64,000 nt of DNA from Leishmania martiniquensis (Eukaryota > Euglenozoa > Kinetoplastea > Trypanosomatida > Trypanosomatidae): positions 166,501 through 230,500 of the forward strand of contig NC_090167.1 of assembly GCF_017916325.1 (NCBI RefSeq), written 5' to 3'. Positions 39,826-50,331 of the stretch are shown one piece after another. The notes below the pieces were generated by a model that was not told the origin of the DNA, did not search any database, and worked only from the letters and a program-made list of their open reading frames with translations. The position numbers were made by a program, and so were the translations under genes. How positions within the stretch are numbered: position 1 is the first letter of the stretch; each line of letters starts with the position of its first letter.

Positions 39826-40787
39826 AGCTCAAGTGGCCAAGTAGCCGAGAGGCGCGCCCCTATGGGTAGAGGCGAACGGGCGCTCCCTCTCTTGCTAGGA
39901 CGCTCCTTTCCCCGCCCCCCCCCTCTGCCGATGCAAGAGCCATAGGTTCTCCGTTGCAGTGATACGTTTTTAGCTACCAACATTTACTTGATGTTTGCCG
40001 CGCTCTCTTCGCATGAAAAGAAAGGAGTCGTTGCCGCAAGTCATGCCTCCTGGCGCCTTTCGCGTACCCCTCACTTTCGGCTTGGTGCGCTTGGCTGTTT
40101 TAGCCGCTTCGCACACGCACGCACACACACACACACAAAACGTGGTTACTTGCAAAGTGAGGTCGAGTGGCCGCCCAAGCCGCGAAGGCCAAAGCCACGC
40201 GATCGATGGCGGCACTGGACGCACTACACGACGTCAGCCCCTCGAATGACAGGAGACGTCGCCTTCTCCGTTTCTCTCTTCGTCTTTTTTTGCTCGTACG
40301 CGCGCCTTCTCCAATAGGCATACGCAGCTCGGCTCTCTGTTTCTCTCACCGCTCTCTTGGGTGAAAACGAGCACGGTCTGACTGGTTGCGTTGCTTTTCT
40401 GTCGAGCGCGAACCGGGGTGCCAGAGCGCGCCTGTGCGATTTCTGTCCTGCTCCCGATCCGTGCATCGAGGGCCTTGACGATGCCCTTTTTTTAAATTTC
40501 ACGCGCTTGCCTTCTCCCGCTTCTCAGCTGCCTCCTTTTTTTTTCGTTTTCGCTGCCCTTTCGGCGTTGCTCGGGGGCCTCTATTGCCGCTGACTTGGCA
40601 AGAGCACATACAGAGGCGCGGTTTCCCTCTGCTTCCTTTCTCCACAAACGCACACACCTCTCCGACCCCGCCTGGTCACCCACGTCGCTGCTCTCGGCTC
40701 CCGCTTTTTTGCCCTTGTGCTGTATCCTATACCCAGCCTCTCTCCACTCGCTTTTTGTGCGCCTCTTCCTTCGGTGCCGTTGACATC
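39826..40787. other. Intergenic, no gene seen
   Basis: Spacer containing a CA repeat at 40111-40137 and a T run near 40534-40545. The stretch 40735-40785 is pyrimidine-rich and leads to the acceptor at 40788-40789. Confidence 0.5.
40111..40137. repeat. (CA)n microsatellite
   Basis: An almost perfect CA/CG dinucleotide run (GCACACGCACGCACACACAC and on) in the spacer before the RING gene. Confidence 0.9.
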
Positions 40788-40789
40788 AG
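40788..40789 (+). promoter_or_regulatory. Candidate spliced-leader acceptor AG for the RING protein gene
   Basis: A long pyrimidine-rich stretch (CTCTCTCCACTCGCTTTTTG and on) leads to ACATCAG, and the ATG follows 6 bases later at 40795. If used, the 5'UTR would be extremely short. Pattern-based inference. Confidence 0.5.
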
Positions 40790-40794
40790 GCCTC

Positions 40795-41331
40795 ATGAGC
40801 ACTCATGATAGCGCTGGCGCACTCTCGCAAAGCGGTGACGACTCCGTTTTTCCCTGTCGCTACGACGAACAGCCATCGCCCTACGGCTGCATCCCGCCTT
40901 CGGAGGAGGGCACCATCTTCATCAACACAAACAAGTTGGTCTGGGTGAACTCCGCTGCGCAGCTCATCATCATCCTCGTCGGCCTCGTTGAATTTCTCCT
41001 AGGAACCTTGTATTTTTTCATCAGACGGAGGCGCAACGAGGAGCGGCTGGAGCGCTCGCGCGCTGCTCGGCAATCCTTACGCGTGAACGAGGACGGGGAT
41101 GTGGTGGACCCCCTCATGAATGGCTTCTTCTCCCGTCGTCCAACGCCACCTCGTCGACTGAAGCCCGTCTCGGACCTGAACGGGAGGTGCTGTGGCTGTG
41201 GGAGAATAGCTGACACGGTGCTGTTGCCTTGCAAGCATGCCGTATGCTGCTACGCGTGCTCCGAGCACGCCAGCTACTGCCCATTCTGCAAGGAGGCGTG
41301 CGCCGACCGCCAGCGACTCTTTGCCGTTTAG
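40795..41331 (+). CDS. Membrane-anchored RING-finger protein
   Basis: A 178-residue protein. One membrane helix spans about 52-76 (SAAQLIIILVGLVEFLLGTL) and is followed by a basic juxtamembrane stretch (RRRRNEERLERSR). A C3HC4 RING finger occupies the C-terminus: C132-x2-C135, C146-x-H148, C152-x2-C155, C162-x2-C165. The RING with its short loops and the LPCKHAVCCYACS core resembles those of MULAN/MAPL and IAP-type ubiquitin ligases, where the RING lies at the extreme C-terminus. It is therefore likely an E3 ubiquitin ligase on an organelle or endomembrane with the RING in the cytosol. The start at 40795 is supported by the splice acceptor just upstream. An extension of 26 codons in the same frame is pyrimidine-rich UTR. 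Confidence 0.85.
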   Translation: MSTHDSAGALSQSGDDSVFPCRYDEQPSPYGCIPPSEEGTIFINTNKLVWVNSAAQLIIILVGLVEFLLGTLYFFIRRRRNEERLERSRAARQSLRVNEDGDVVDPLMNGFFSRRPTPPRRLKPVSDLNGRCCGCGRIADTVLLPCKHAVCCYACSEHASYCPFCKEACADRQRLFAV

Positions 41332-42978
41332 GCGGCGCGCAAGATGAGGTGAAGGTGAGACACTGAGACGACGTCAAAAGAACCCCACCCACCCCCCAGT
41401 AGAAGAAGAATACATCGAACCCACCAACGCACAGCCACATATGTACAGAGGTTGCCCAGCGTCTCTGAAGATCTTGCGTCGCTGCGCGTACGGAAGTGAG
41501 CTCGCGTCAAGCGACGAGAGTGCGGATGCGCTGCCTCATCTCGGACTCTTGTCTTCGTTAGTGAAGACAGTGCGGAGGTGCAGGATTGCACCCACGACTT
41601 CAAGGGTGTCCATGGGACGCTGCATCGGATGGCGCCGTGGCTTGTTCTACTTACGGCACGGTGACGTACGGCCATGCGTGAACGGGATGCCGGCAGGCCC
41701 ACATACACGCGTATTCGATAAGAGGGGTAGGGGGAGAGAGCGCCCGAGGTGGAAACTCACCCCCTCTCCCGTTGGCGGCGCTGTTCCGAGGGTCGGCACC
41801 GCGTTGGAGCTCATCTGCAGTACTTCTGGTGCTTTTCCTTCCTGTTGTTTCCGTTCTTCGTTCTGCTCTCAACTTGCGGAGGAAGCTGCCGACGTAGCGA
41901 ACGAAGCCTATCCGATGGGCAGCAAAGCGAGAAGACGAGAGGAAAGGATGGCCGCTGCTGGCGAAGCTCAACGCATCTTGCAGCTCGCTTTTTTCAGGGT
42001 GGCAGAGGGCACACGTGGCTGACACGTCCGGTGGCGAGACAAGCACCACTGTATGCGGACTCATTTCGCTTGTCTGTCTCCCTAGTTGCAGTGCTACAGT
42101 TTTCTTTGTATTTTTGCACTTCGCTTTCACTGGCGGTGGTGTGACTTTCTGTCGCGCATTGCGTTGTTTTTTCTCTTCCGTTGGATGCGAGGTTGTTTGT
42201 GCTTCTGCCGGCATGTGCGAGGCCTCTTTTCGCCTCCCCTCATCCTCCTCCTCTGTCTCCGTTTCCTTTCCCCTTCTTGTGACGGGCTCGCTTTGTTCCG
42301 TTTGCCGAGTGTCGGCGTGCGGGGACCTGAAGTGCTCTTCTAGAGCGTGTGTGGGTCTCTCTCTCTCATTCCGTTGTGAGAGATGCCCAATACATGTGTC
42401 TCTGGATGTGTGCCTCTCCCTCCCTCCAAAGGAGAAGAGAGCGCACTCTCTCATGTGCCCCATGAAAGGCTACAGTGCCCTGCACATGAGCGTCTCTCGC
42501 GAAGTCGTGAGGTAGATAGCTACGGTACAGCGATGGCGACTCCGTTGCCGTTCAAGAACCACGAGCGCACGCGGAAGGCAGGTGATGCGGAGCGCTGAGG
42601 TCTTTAGACCGACGCGACTCATGCGATTCCCTTGCCCTGGTCTTTTCCCACTTTCCTCCCCTCTGCTGCATTCGGAGACGGAGGAGCGGGAAGTGGGCGA
42701 GATGCAGCTGCTAGCGCACCTTACCGGCCTCTGCCGTCGCTGTCAAGTATGCGGCTGGAACCCTCGCTCAGATCTCTTCCTTCCCCTGTGCCATCCTCCT
42801 TACCTTCATGCTTTCGTCTTCTGCGATCTTATATGGCATGAGCCCCCCCCACTCTCTCCCCCCACTCGTCTCAGAGTAAAGCCTTGCGCGCTCTTCCGAA
42901 ACCTGTACCCCGAGCTCACACCTCCCGTTGCCCTTACGTCGACATACACGTGCACGTACGCATTCGTGCGCTGCGAAG
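41332..42978. other. Intergenic, no gene recognised
   Basis: About 1.6 kb. Plus-strand pyrimidine-rich DNA predominates (42090-42280 and 42640-42700). Frames here, including a 270-codon minus-strand one at 41651-42463, are low-complexity and antisense or in UTR position. A C run lies at 42843-42850. Confidence 0.5.
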
Positions 42979-44736
42979 ATGGATGCTTTCCGGGCATTGA
43001 CGGTCGGCGCCAAGTTCAGCGCTGCCCGAAACGGCGAGGCGGCCAAGTTGTTCCGCAACGCGGGTAAGGACAAGGGCCCTCGCGAGCTTCCTGGCGCTAC
43101 CGGCGCTGATGGAGGGGTCGCCCTTGATGGCACGTCGGACTTGGGTAGCAGCTGCCTGTCGGTGCCGCCTCCCAGTGCGACACTGAACCTTTTTGGACGC
43201 TTCATGGGGAGCCGACCGGACGCAAGTGCGTATCTAGATACTGCAGGCAGCACACACGCAGCGGCTGCCGCGAGCACCGCCTCCGTGGACAAGCCGCTAA
43301 AGCCCATGAGCTTCAAGAAGAAGCGCAACATTTGGCGTCGCAACGACCTGCAGGTGACGGGCACAGACTTGCCAGCGCCGATCGAGCACTTTTCCGACCT
43401 CGCCCGCCCACCGCTAAGCGTGCCGCACAATATCGTCGATAATCTCTTCGCACGCCAACACAAAGTGCCCACTCCGATTCAGATGCAAGCCATTTCATCT
43501 CTTATCCACCACCGCGATGTCCTCGCCTGCGCACCGACAGGCTCCGGCAAGACAATAGCTTTCCTCATCCCTCTCTTCGCGCTGCTCAAGGCCCCCGACG
43601 CGTCCTGCGGTGTGCGCGCACTCATCGTGACGCCCACCGCCGAGCTCGCCCAGCAGATCGAGCGCGAGGCGTTCTTCTTGATGAAGGGCCAGCGATGGCG
43701 ATTTGTGCAGCATGGCCAGACGACCAAGAACAAGGATATTTTCATTGCCACCCCGGGCCGTATCGCGTCACTGCTGGAGCAGAGGCTGCTGGACTTGAGC
43801 AACGTGCAGTATCTCGTGTTTGACGAGGGCGATCGCTTGTGGGACAGCAGGACGGACTTCCTGAGTGTGATTGACACAACTCTCACCGCCTGCACGCGCA
43901 CCGACAAGGTCGTCAGTCTTTTTACGGCGACGCTGAGCGAGAAAGTAGAGGCGGCTGCCCGCTCGGTCATGGGCGCTGACCCGGTTCGCATCATTGTCCA
44001 CGGCCGACGCTCCGCGAACACACACGTGAAACAGCGTTTGATCTTCTGCGGGAATGAGCTCGGCAAGGTTGTGGCGATGCGCAACTTGGTGCGGGAGGGC
44101 ATCACGCCGCCGGTGCTTGTGTTTGTGCAGAGTGTAGAGCGATCAAAGGAGCTGTACGAGGAGATTCGGGCGGAGGGCCTCCACATGGCCATCATGCACG
44201 CCAAGATGACGGTGGAGCAGCGTGAGGAGACAGTGCTGCAGTTCCGTCTCGGCAAGATCTGGGTCCTCGTGACGACAGAGCTGCTTGCGCGCGGTATCGA
44301 TTTCAAGAACGTTGGGACAGTGATCAACTTCGACTTTCCAGCGACGGTGGACTCGTACATCCACCGGGTTGGCCGCACGGGTCGCGCTGGGAAGGAAGGG
44401 ACCGCGATCACTTTTTTTACGGAGGAGGACAAAGAGCGACTTCCCCCGATTGCGAAGGTGATGCAGGACTCGGGGAACGCGGTAGAGGACTGGATGCTGA
44501 GCATTAAGGTGGATCGCAGCACCCGCCGTCGCCTGGAGCGCACAACGCCGCAGCGCACCATTGTTAGTACGCGGAAGCGCATGCTGGTTGCTCAGCAGCG
44601 CGTGCAGCGTCAGTACCGCCGTCTGGAGGCGGAAGAGGCCGAGAGGAGGGCTGCGAAGAAAAGCAAGAGGAAAGGCAACGGCTGCAGCAACTGCGCCAGC
44701 GACGACGACAACGATGGCAGCAAGGCTGATGAGTAG
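42979..44736 (+). CDS. ROK1: DEAD-box RNA helicase, ROK1/DDX52 orthologue
   Basis: A 585-residue DEAD-box helicase with all motifs in order. They are Q motif PTPIQMQAI near 164-172, motif I APTGSGKT at 185-192, PTAELAQQI, TPGR at 258-261, motif II DEGD at 282-285, motif III-like TATLS, ARGIDF and HRVGRTGRAG. Two segments are diagnostic of the ROK1/DDX52 branch: DPVRIIVHGRRSANTHVKQR with RLIFCGNELGK, and the C-terminal VMQDSGNAVEDWM. Rok1 acts in 18S rRNA processing within the small-subunit processome in the nucleolus. Motif II has Gly where Ala is usual. The C-terminus is Lys/Arg/Asp-rich, probably a nuclear signal. The start at 42979 gives MDAFRALTVGAKF; a 17-codon extension is rejected. Confidence 0.93.
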   Translation: MDAFRALTVGAKFSAARNGEAAKLFRNAGKDKGPRELPGATGADGGVALDGTSDLGSSCLSVPPPSATLNLFGRFMGSRPDASAYLDTAGSTHAAAAASTASVDKPLKPMSFKKKRNIWRRNDLQVTGTDLPAPIEHFSDLARPPLSVPHNIVDNLFARQHKVPTPIQMQAISSLIHHRDVLACAPTGSGKTIAFLIPLFALLKAPDASCGVRALIVTPTAELAQQIEREAFFLMKGQRWRFVQHGQTTKNKDIFIATPGRIASLLEQRLLDLSNVQYLVFDEGDRLWDSRTDFLSVIDTTLTACTRTDKVVSLFTATLSEKVEAAARSVMGADPVRIIVHGRRSANTHVKQRLIFCGNELGKVVAMRNLVREGITPPVLVFVQSVERSKELYEEIRAEGLHMAIMHAKMTVEQREETVLQFRLGKIWVLVTTELLARGIDFKNVGTVINFDFPATVDSYIHRVGRTGRAGKEGTAITFFTEEDKERLPPIAKVMQDSGNAVEDWMLSIKVDRSTRRRLERTTPQRTIVSTRKRMLVAQQRVQRQYRRLEAEEAERRAAKKSKRKGNGCSNCASDDDNDGSKADE

Positions 44737-45772
44737 CGTTCGGGCACAGCTGTATGCGCTTGTGCGCGTGCCAGCGTGCAGGCGAGGCAGCACGGATTCA
44801 CCTAGCCAGCTGAACCGGTTCTTATCCTTCCATCCGCCCCACCGACCAACTATGGGCCGTGACCTAATAACGTTTAAACTGAAAGGGTGGTGGGCCTCCG
44901 CGAGGGGGGTCACGGTCGCCTCGCCGCCGGTGTGTGACGGCTTTTCCCTTCTTCAGACCTACGCCGGTTGCCGGTAACACAAGCGTCGTGTAACATAACG
45001 ACAAGAGGAAAGAGCTACAGTGCGTCAGGGGTGGCTAGCTCGGCCAAGGAGAACCATGCGATATGAGTGGCTGCCTGAACAGTAGAGGGCAATTTTGGGT
45101 CCTTGCTCAGGTGTGGCTTCTCTGGAAGCCACTGGAAGAGACTGCGTGTGTGGGGGTGGGTGGGGGTGAATGGGAAAGACTCTTCGTCTCGATTGCTTCC
45201 TCTCTGCTCCCTACCACACACACGGACTCTGCCCTCAACCGCTTATGCATGTGCGAAGGAAGGCCGCGATACGATGTCTCTGCTGCGGCTACGAATTCCT
45301 CCTTTCCGGTCGTTTCCTGCTATGACATCGATGCGCTTCTTCATTTTGCTCGTTCGATCAGCGCCTCTCGTGCACACGGCGGTGCGACGCTACGCGACTC
45401 ATGATGATGTGCGCCAGTCTCTACTGTCATGCCTTCACCACCAAAAGCTTTCCTCCCTTCTCCTTTCCTCCTTGCCTTGCCGGTGGCGCTCTTGACATGC
45501 ACGCTGAGCTGAGCGCATCACCCCCGTTTCCCCTCGTCCAAAGGTGAAGTGGTGCGCCGGTGTTTCTGACACAGGAGTGTCTGTGCTTGTGTGTGCCAGT
45601 GGTGTGCTGCTCGGCTGCTGGAGGTGGGTTGGCGATTGGGCAGCCCCCGCTCAGAGCCACGCACCACTGCGGAGAGGGAGGGACGGCGCCGGCCGCTGCT
45701 CTCATGTTGTTTCGCTGCTCTCCGCTCACTCCTTCCGCTCTTTCTTCTCTTCTCGGGCCCCTTTTCGCTCAC
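44737..45772. other. Intergenic, no gene seen
   Basis: Spacer of about 1 kb. The plus strand is pyrimidine-rich at 45425-45480 and 45715-45770, leading to the acceptor at 45773-45774. No protein-like frame. Confidence 0.5.
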
Positions 45773-45774
45773 AG
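45773..45774 (+). promoter_or_regulatory. Candidate spliced-leader acceptor AG for the 579-residue gene
   Basis: A strong polypyrimidine tract (CTTCCGCTCTTTCTTCTCTT and on to about 45769) ends in CACAG here, and the ATG at 45783 follows 8 bases later. One of the clearest acceptors in the window. Confidence 0.65.
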
Positions 45775-45782
45775 ACGCTGTG

Positions 45783-47522
45783 ATGCCGGAGGTGTCGGAC
45801 GTGTGGCTGTTGGGAGTGGTGCTCACCGGTGAGACCACATTTTGGCTGTGCGAGCCAACTCACCTGAAGCCGTTGACAGAGGACTGGAAGGCGATCAACT
45901 GCCGGTGGCTGTACCCCGTCTTGGAGAATTTGAGCGATTTCGCCGACGTGAGTGGCTTCGAGAGCACGGACGCTGTGTATGAGGTCGACTGGGTAGGGAC
46001 GTCTAAGGTGCTGCGCCCCGCCACTCTGGCATGGAACGTGCGAGGAAAGCGGCAGAAAGTCGGCGGCACCACGTACGTCTTCGTTCCTGCTGAGGAGATC
46101 AAGCAGCTGGACGAGGCGTTTAAGCGGTTTGTGAAGCTAGAGGCAACGATGAAGCCGCCGCCACCGCGTAGCGTCACGTCCTCGCCGTCTGCCGGCGAAG
46201 CGTGGGCTCCTGCAGAGGGAAAGGCGGTGCCGACTCCTGACACCTCGCCGTCTCCAAAGGCCAAAATAGAGGAGGAGGAGAATGAGGTCCCGCTAGTCGC
46301 CACGGCTTCACTACTCCCCGCGTCGTCATCAGCACCGACAGGAGGCGCGGCTACGCGCACAACAGTTGAGGAAGCAGAGGACGGAAATAGCGCATCACAC
46401 CAGACAGGTGGTGAGATGAGCCTGCTCTCCTCGTCGGCACTGCACCACCGAACCCCGCCGCGCCGCCGTGTCACAGGCTTGTCGTCATTTCCTTCTCACA
46501 AGCGACAGACGCCGCACCGCGGCACCACCATCTACCAGGCCCCGGTGCTCAGGAAGCCCACTGGCGACCATTGCAGCAGCGAAGCGTTTGGATGGGCCGA
46601 AATGTTTGTTGTGCATCGCGGCAGCGTCGACTATCTCTGCCCAAAGGCAACGGGCAACACATTCGGCTTCCGACTGGACCGCGTCATGCACGACGGCTTC
46701 CCAGTGTTTTTGCTCTTCTCCAGCACCCACAACAACAGTGAGGCCATCGACCCCAGCGCGCGCGGTGTGTCGGTGTTTGAAAAAGCTCAACTGAGCGGCG
46801 AGGCAGGCGAGGGGTCGGTACGCAGCTCCGTACTGGTGGTGACGCGTCTTAGTTCCAAGAAGCACCAGCCCTACTACCGCACTGGAACCGGTCGCACCGA
46901 TCCAGGGAGCCGCCGCCGCCACCGCAGACGCTCCGACGTTGACAGCACCGACGACGACGAGGACGAAGACGATTTCGACGACGAGGAGGACGAAGACGTG
47001 GAATCTGATGAGTCCTTTAGGGAGGAGGAGCACCGAATAAGAACGCAGAGATCACGCCTGCGCGTTGGGGATGAAGCAGAAGCAGTAACGGCGCCTACAG
47101 CTGCCACCGTTGCCAAGAAGCTGAAGACCGAGTCTACGAGCCCCCTTGGCGAAAGCGCGGTGGCGGCATCGGCGGCGCGGAGAAAAGCAAAGAAGGCTGG
47201 CGCTTCCGCCAAGGAGCCACTTCAAGCAGTCAGTGTCAATTTCTGGACGGACCCGCAGCAAGTGACACCCACGCCTGGGCAGCTGGCAAGAGAGTTTCCG
47301 TTCAAGTCGGAGGGCTCTGATACGCCGCAGACGGTCGTATTTACCAACGGCATCTGTGTAACCTACACAGCATCCACCGCGGCGAAGTACGCGCCACCAG
47401 AGAAGAAGCGAAAGACGGCCAAGCACGGCGGCACGGCCGTCTCCTCAGAGGACGCTGACCTAAGCATGCTAAACGAACACATCCTGAACGCGTTTGCGCA
47501 GGTGAGAAAGGACAGCACGTAG
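45783..47522 (+). CDS. Hypothetical protein, acidic with basic C-terminus
   Basis: A 579-residue protein that I do not recognise. The first 110 residues look globular, with MPEVSDVWLLGVVLTGETTF, an NCRWLYPVLENLSD segment and TTYVFVPAEEIKQLDEAFKR. A low-complexity Pro/Ser/Ala linker follows to about 250. A second compact part is near 270-370 (FGWAEMFVVHRGSVDYLCPK, FPVFLLFSSTH). Then comes an Asp/Glu run near 385-420, a charged region, and a last conserved-looking piece REFPFKSEGSDTPQTVVFTN. A Lys/Arg cluster EKKRKTAKHG suggests nuclear location. The start is supported by a strong acceptor 8 bases upstream; a 64-codon upstream extension is pyrimidine-rich UTR. Possibly a chromatin or RNA-related protein by composition only. 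Confidence 0.6.
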   Translation: MPEVSDVWLLGVVLTGETTFWLCEPTHLKPLTEDWKAINCRWLYPVLENLSDFADVSGFESTDAVYEVDWVGTSKVLRPATLAWNVRGKRQKVGGTTYVFVPAEEIKQLDEAFKRFVKLEATMKPPPPRSVTSSPSAGEAWAPAEGKAVPTPDTSPSPKAKIEEEENEVPLVATASLLPASSSAPTGGAATRTTVEEAEDGNSASHQTGGEMSLLSSSALHHRTPPRRRVTGLSSFPSHKRQTPHRGTTIYQAPVLRKPTGDHCSSEAFGWAEMFVVHRGSVDYLCPKATGNTFGFRLDRVMHDGFPVFLLFSSTHNNSEAIDPSARGVSVFEKAQLSGEAGEGSVRSSVLVVTRLSSKKHQPYYRTGTGRTDPGSRRRHRRRSDVDSTDDDEDEDDFDDEEDEDVESDESFREEEHRIRTQRSRLRVGDEAEAVTAPTAATVAKKLKTESTSPLGESAVAASAARRKAKKAGASAKEPLQAVSVNFWTDPQQVTPTPGQLAREFPFKSEGSDTPQTVVFTNGICVTYTASTAAKYAPPEKKRKTAKHGGTAVSSEDADLSMLNEHILNAFAQVRKDST

Positions 47523-48572
47523 AGGAGAGGGGGTCAGGGAGGACCGCATGGGCGTGCTTCACTCGATCTCTGCGTGTCTACTGAGCTCTTTGCGCGCCTC
47601 CCTGCTCTCCTCGTCCCCTGAGGCGACCAAGAAAGGGAACGCGCTCTATAGCTTCATCGCGAGTGCTCTGTGCCACTGCTGTGGGCCCGTTGGGCTTCGG
47701 GCGCTGGCATGTGTTCTCGCGTGTGTCTCGCTGCTTCGTGTCGTGAAAGGCATGCGGTACCGCGACGTGTACATGTATTCAGCACTGGAAGATGTGGAGC
47801 AGTGTGCCATAGAGAAGAGAACAACCACATCAGCAGCAGGAGCGGCGACGAACGCACACCCACCCAGCGTAGCGGATCGCCTCACCACGCCGCTGGCGCA
47901 CAAGGGCAGGGCGGGGCAGGTATCTGAAGGAAGCGCCATATGCACGTTTGTGCGGAGGTGAGAGGCGACCATGCGGTCTCCTCTTCCCCCCCCCCACCTC
48001 TCTCTTGTGGTGATAAACAAGAGAGACGCGTTGGTTGATGGCGCTTCCGCCTCTTCACCACTTATGCCCGGAGAAAAACGCCCTGCGCTCATTCCCCGCG
48101 CTCTACGTCCCCAGCCTCAGCGATGTGCCGCCGTGCGGCCATCCCTTTATGAAGGTGTGGGAGGCAAGGACGTCGGGGGCACATTAGCACTCACTGACGC
48201 GTACGTGCGGGTTGGGTGGGGGTGAGGGTGCCAGGGTATTCGTGCTCCTCTTTGGAACACACATACGCACTCGCACAGACGTCCCATGCGCTGCAGTCGC
48301 ACTTTCCCATACTTCTTATCTGTTAACGTGTCCCTCACGCTAACAATGACAAAATGCCACGCAACGGGTCTTGTATTTGGCCCGCTGTTTCTTTCTTTTC
48401 GCTCATGACGTGACAGGAAGTGAGGGAGCGCGGCGACTCGCCTTGTGCGTCGTCGAGCCACGCACGAGCACATATCTAAATCGACTCCTGGCTCACTTGT
48501 AATCCTTCTCCCATTCAACCTGCTTCACCGTCGAGGGGGAGGACAGGCCTTCGTGCTTTGGGTCGCCCTAGG
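47523..48572. other. Intergenic, no gene recognised
   Basis: Spacer of about 1 kb. A plus-strand frame at 47548-47961 starts 26 bases after the stop of the preceding gene but is low-complexity and without a known motif, so it is treated as 3'UTR. A C run lies at 47986-47995. Confidence 0.45.
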
Positions 48573-49523
48573 ATGCAGCGTCTTCGCAGGCTTGCGCCTG
48601 CGCAGGCGTGGATGCCGGCGCGCTGCGTCTTTCAGAGCAAAGAGTTTCTGGCGGCGTCAAAGGAGTTGCCCACAACCCCGGGAGGGCGCAACCCGTACGA
48701 TGTCCTCGAAGTCACTCTCACCCAGAGTACGACATTAGACGATGTGTCGAAGCAGTTCCGCAGCCTCGTCGTCAAGTACCACCCCGATAAGCCAGGCGGC
48801 TCGACCGAGACGATGGCGGAGGTGAACTTAGCTTACAAGATTGTCAAGGAGAATCACGACGCGATGCTGCGTCGGATGAAGGAGGCGGAGTCGGCCATCA
48901 AGGCGAACGAGGTATACCGGCAGCACAAACACGCGCGCGTCAGCCGCGACGAGGATCTTGGTCGCTCAGGCGGGCTTAACCGCCGTAACGCGCGCGCCAC
49001 GCGGGAGGCGACCGGCGCCACCGGCTCGCGTCGTGCCCGTTCTCTGAAAGAGATCGAGGCTCAGTGGGCCAGGTACAAAGAGGACACGGAGGCGGCTGTC
49101 TGGAGCATGTGCAATAGGTACGAGCTGGCCATTCAGCAGGGAAGGTTCTTCCGCAAGTCGGCGACGTTGAACGAAATCACGGCGCGAGAGCGATGGCTAC
49201 GCAAGTCGTTTGTGAAAGGCGTGTGGGAGGATGTCCATGAGCTACGCGGCGAATTCATTCGTCGTGGTACCCGAAGCGCTCAGCAATCCGAGCTGGCGGA
49301 GGAGATGGTTAGCTTTGCCTCCACGACGCAGCGGAAACTGAGCGATAATTTTCAGCGACTGACCCAAGAGAGTGTGCAGTTTCAGTCTCGCATGCTCGTC
49401 GAGCGTGCTTTTTTCATTGTGTGCTCGCTCATCTTGCTGGTGAAAATGTGGAGGTGGTTCGTCGGTTTTACCTTCAACAACACGCTCACTGTGAAGCTCA
49501 AGCATGGCTTCCTCTCTCAGTAA
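48573..49523 (+). CDS. J-domain (DnaJ-like) protein, probably mitochondrial
   Basis: A 316-residue protein. The N-terminus MQRLRRLAPAQAWMPARCVF is Arg/Ala-rich without acidic residues, a likely mitochondrial presequence. A J domain covers about residues 40-100: NPYDVLEVTLTQSTTLDDVS, then the HPD triad at 70-72 in VVKYHPDKPGGS, and AEVNLAYKIVKENHD. The HPD triad is needed to stimulate Hsp70 ATPase. The remainder is charged and helical, and a hydrophobic segment near the C-terminus (AFFIVCSLILLVKMWRW) could be a membrane anchor. Trypanosomatids have many J proteins of this type with unknown clients. The frame opens five codons earlier at TTG, so the ATG at 48573 is taken. Confidence 0.83.
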   Translation: MQRLRRLAPAQAWMPARCVFQSKEFLAASKELPTTPGGRNPYDVLEVTLTQSTTLDDVSKQFRSLVVKYHPDKPGGSTETMAEVNLAYKIVKENHDAMLRRMKEAESAIKANEVYRQHKHARVSRDEDLGRSGGLNRRNARATREATGATGSRRARSLKEIEAQWARYKEDTEAAVWSMCNRYELAIQQGRFFRKSATLNEITARERWLRKSFVKGVWEDVHELRGEFIRRGTRSAQQSELAEEMVSFASTTQRKLSDNFQRLTQESVQFQSRMLVERAFFIVCSLILLVKMWRWFVGFTFNNTLTVKLKHGFLSQ

Positions 49524-50324
49524 CCGCCGGGGGAGGGGCAGGGCGCCTCTGTGGCGGCACTGCTTGGCCGTCTTCTCTCTTGTTTTCCTTGGCGTTCGTG
49601 GTAGGGGGCGGCGCGGTCGAGGTATGGTCGCCGCCTGTGTACGCGGAGTGTCCAGCGCAGCTGCTTTCCAAGTATATATCCGCTGTTGCTTGCGCTGCGG
49701 AGAGTGTTTGTGTGCGGAGGCTTTGCTAGTCTCCTCCTTCAGTGTCACATGATTACTAAGCCTTTAAGAGTCAAGCGGCTCTTGTGCACATAGAAACTGG
49801 CGAGAAGGTGCGCGTGCATGTGTTAAGCCCGGCCGCGTTTTCGGGCGTGAGGCTCACGGGGCGACGCTTGAGGGGTGTGGGCGTGGGGTATGCTTGAGGT
49901 GAGAGGCTCCAAGAAAGAAGACGTTGGTGAAACCCCTCGGCATTGTTGGCGTTTTGCCTTCGATGAGCGCGTGAAGACGGTGGAGGAAAGAAATCCCTTG
50001 CGCATCTCCGTGCCCCTCTTCCAGCGTCTGTCCTCTTGCTCGCTGCGCTCCCTCGTTGCACGAAAGGCCCTGGAAGTCGATGGTGCTCCCCACTCTGACG
50101 GAGACGATGCAGCCATGTGTTGCTGCAGCACGCTGCACGTTTCCCCAAGCCACCTTGCCACTCGCTGCCTCCTCTCTGCCATTTTCATTGCTCCCCTCGC
50201 TGTCACGCACATCGTACCACTGTCCACCCACTTGGCCACTCGCCTGTATTTCGCGGGCGAATTTTCGTATTCTCGTCGGCTTTCACGTACTCTCATTGCC
50301 CCCCCACACACACTCATCGTGCGC
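49524..50324. other. Intergenic, no gene recognised
   Basis: Spacer, pyrimidine-rich on the plus strand from about 50180 to 50320, with a run CATTGCCCCCCCACACACAC just before the acceptor at 50325-50326. No convincing frame. Confidence 0.5.
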
Positions 50325-50326
50325 AG
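50325..50326 (+). promoter_or_regulatory. Candidate spliced-leader acceptor AG for the 803-residue gene
   Basis: Pyrimidine-rich DNA leads to GTGCGCAG, and the ATG at 50332 follows 5 bases later with no other ATG between. Confidence 0.5.
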
Positions 50327-50331
50327 GAGCG

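Noticed and set aside
41651..42463. A 270-codon minus-strand frame in the spacer after the RING gene
   Set aside because: Highly charged low-complexity composition; it is the complement of a polypyrimidine stretch on the coding strand.
43479..44582. A 367-codon minus-strand frame opposite the ROK1 helicase
   Set aside because: It is the complement of conserved helicase motifs; composition and strand argue against a gene.
47548..47961. A 137-codon frame just after the stop of the 579-residue gene
   Set aside because: It lies in 3'UTR position, has no domain and no clear splice acceptor in front, so it is probably not a gene.
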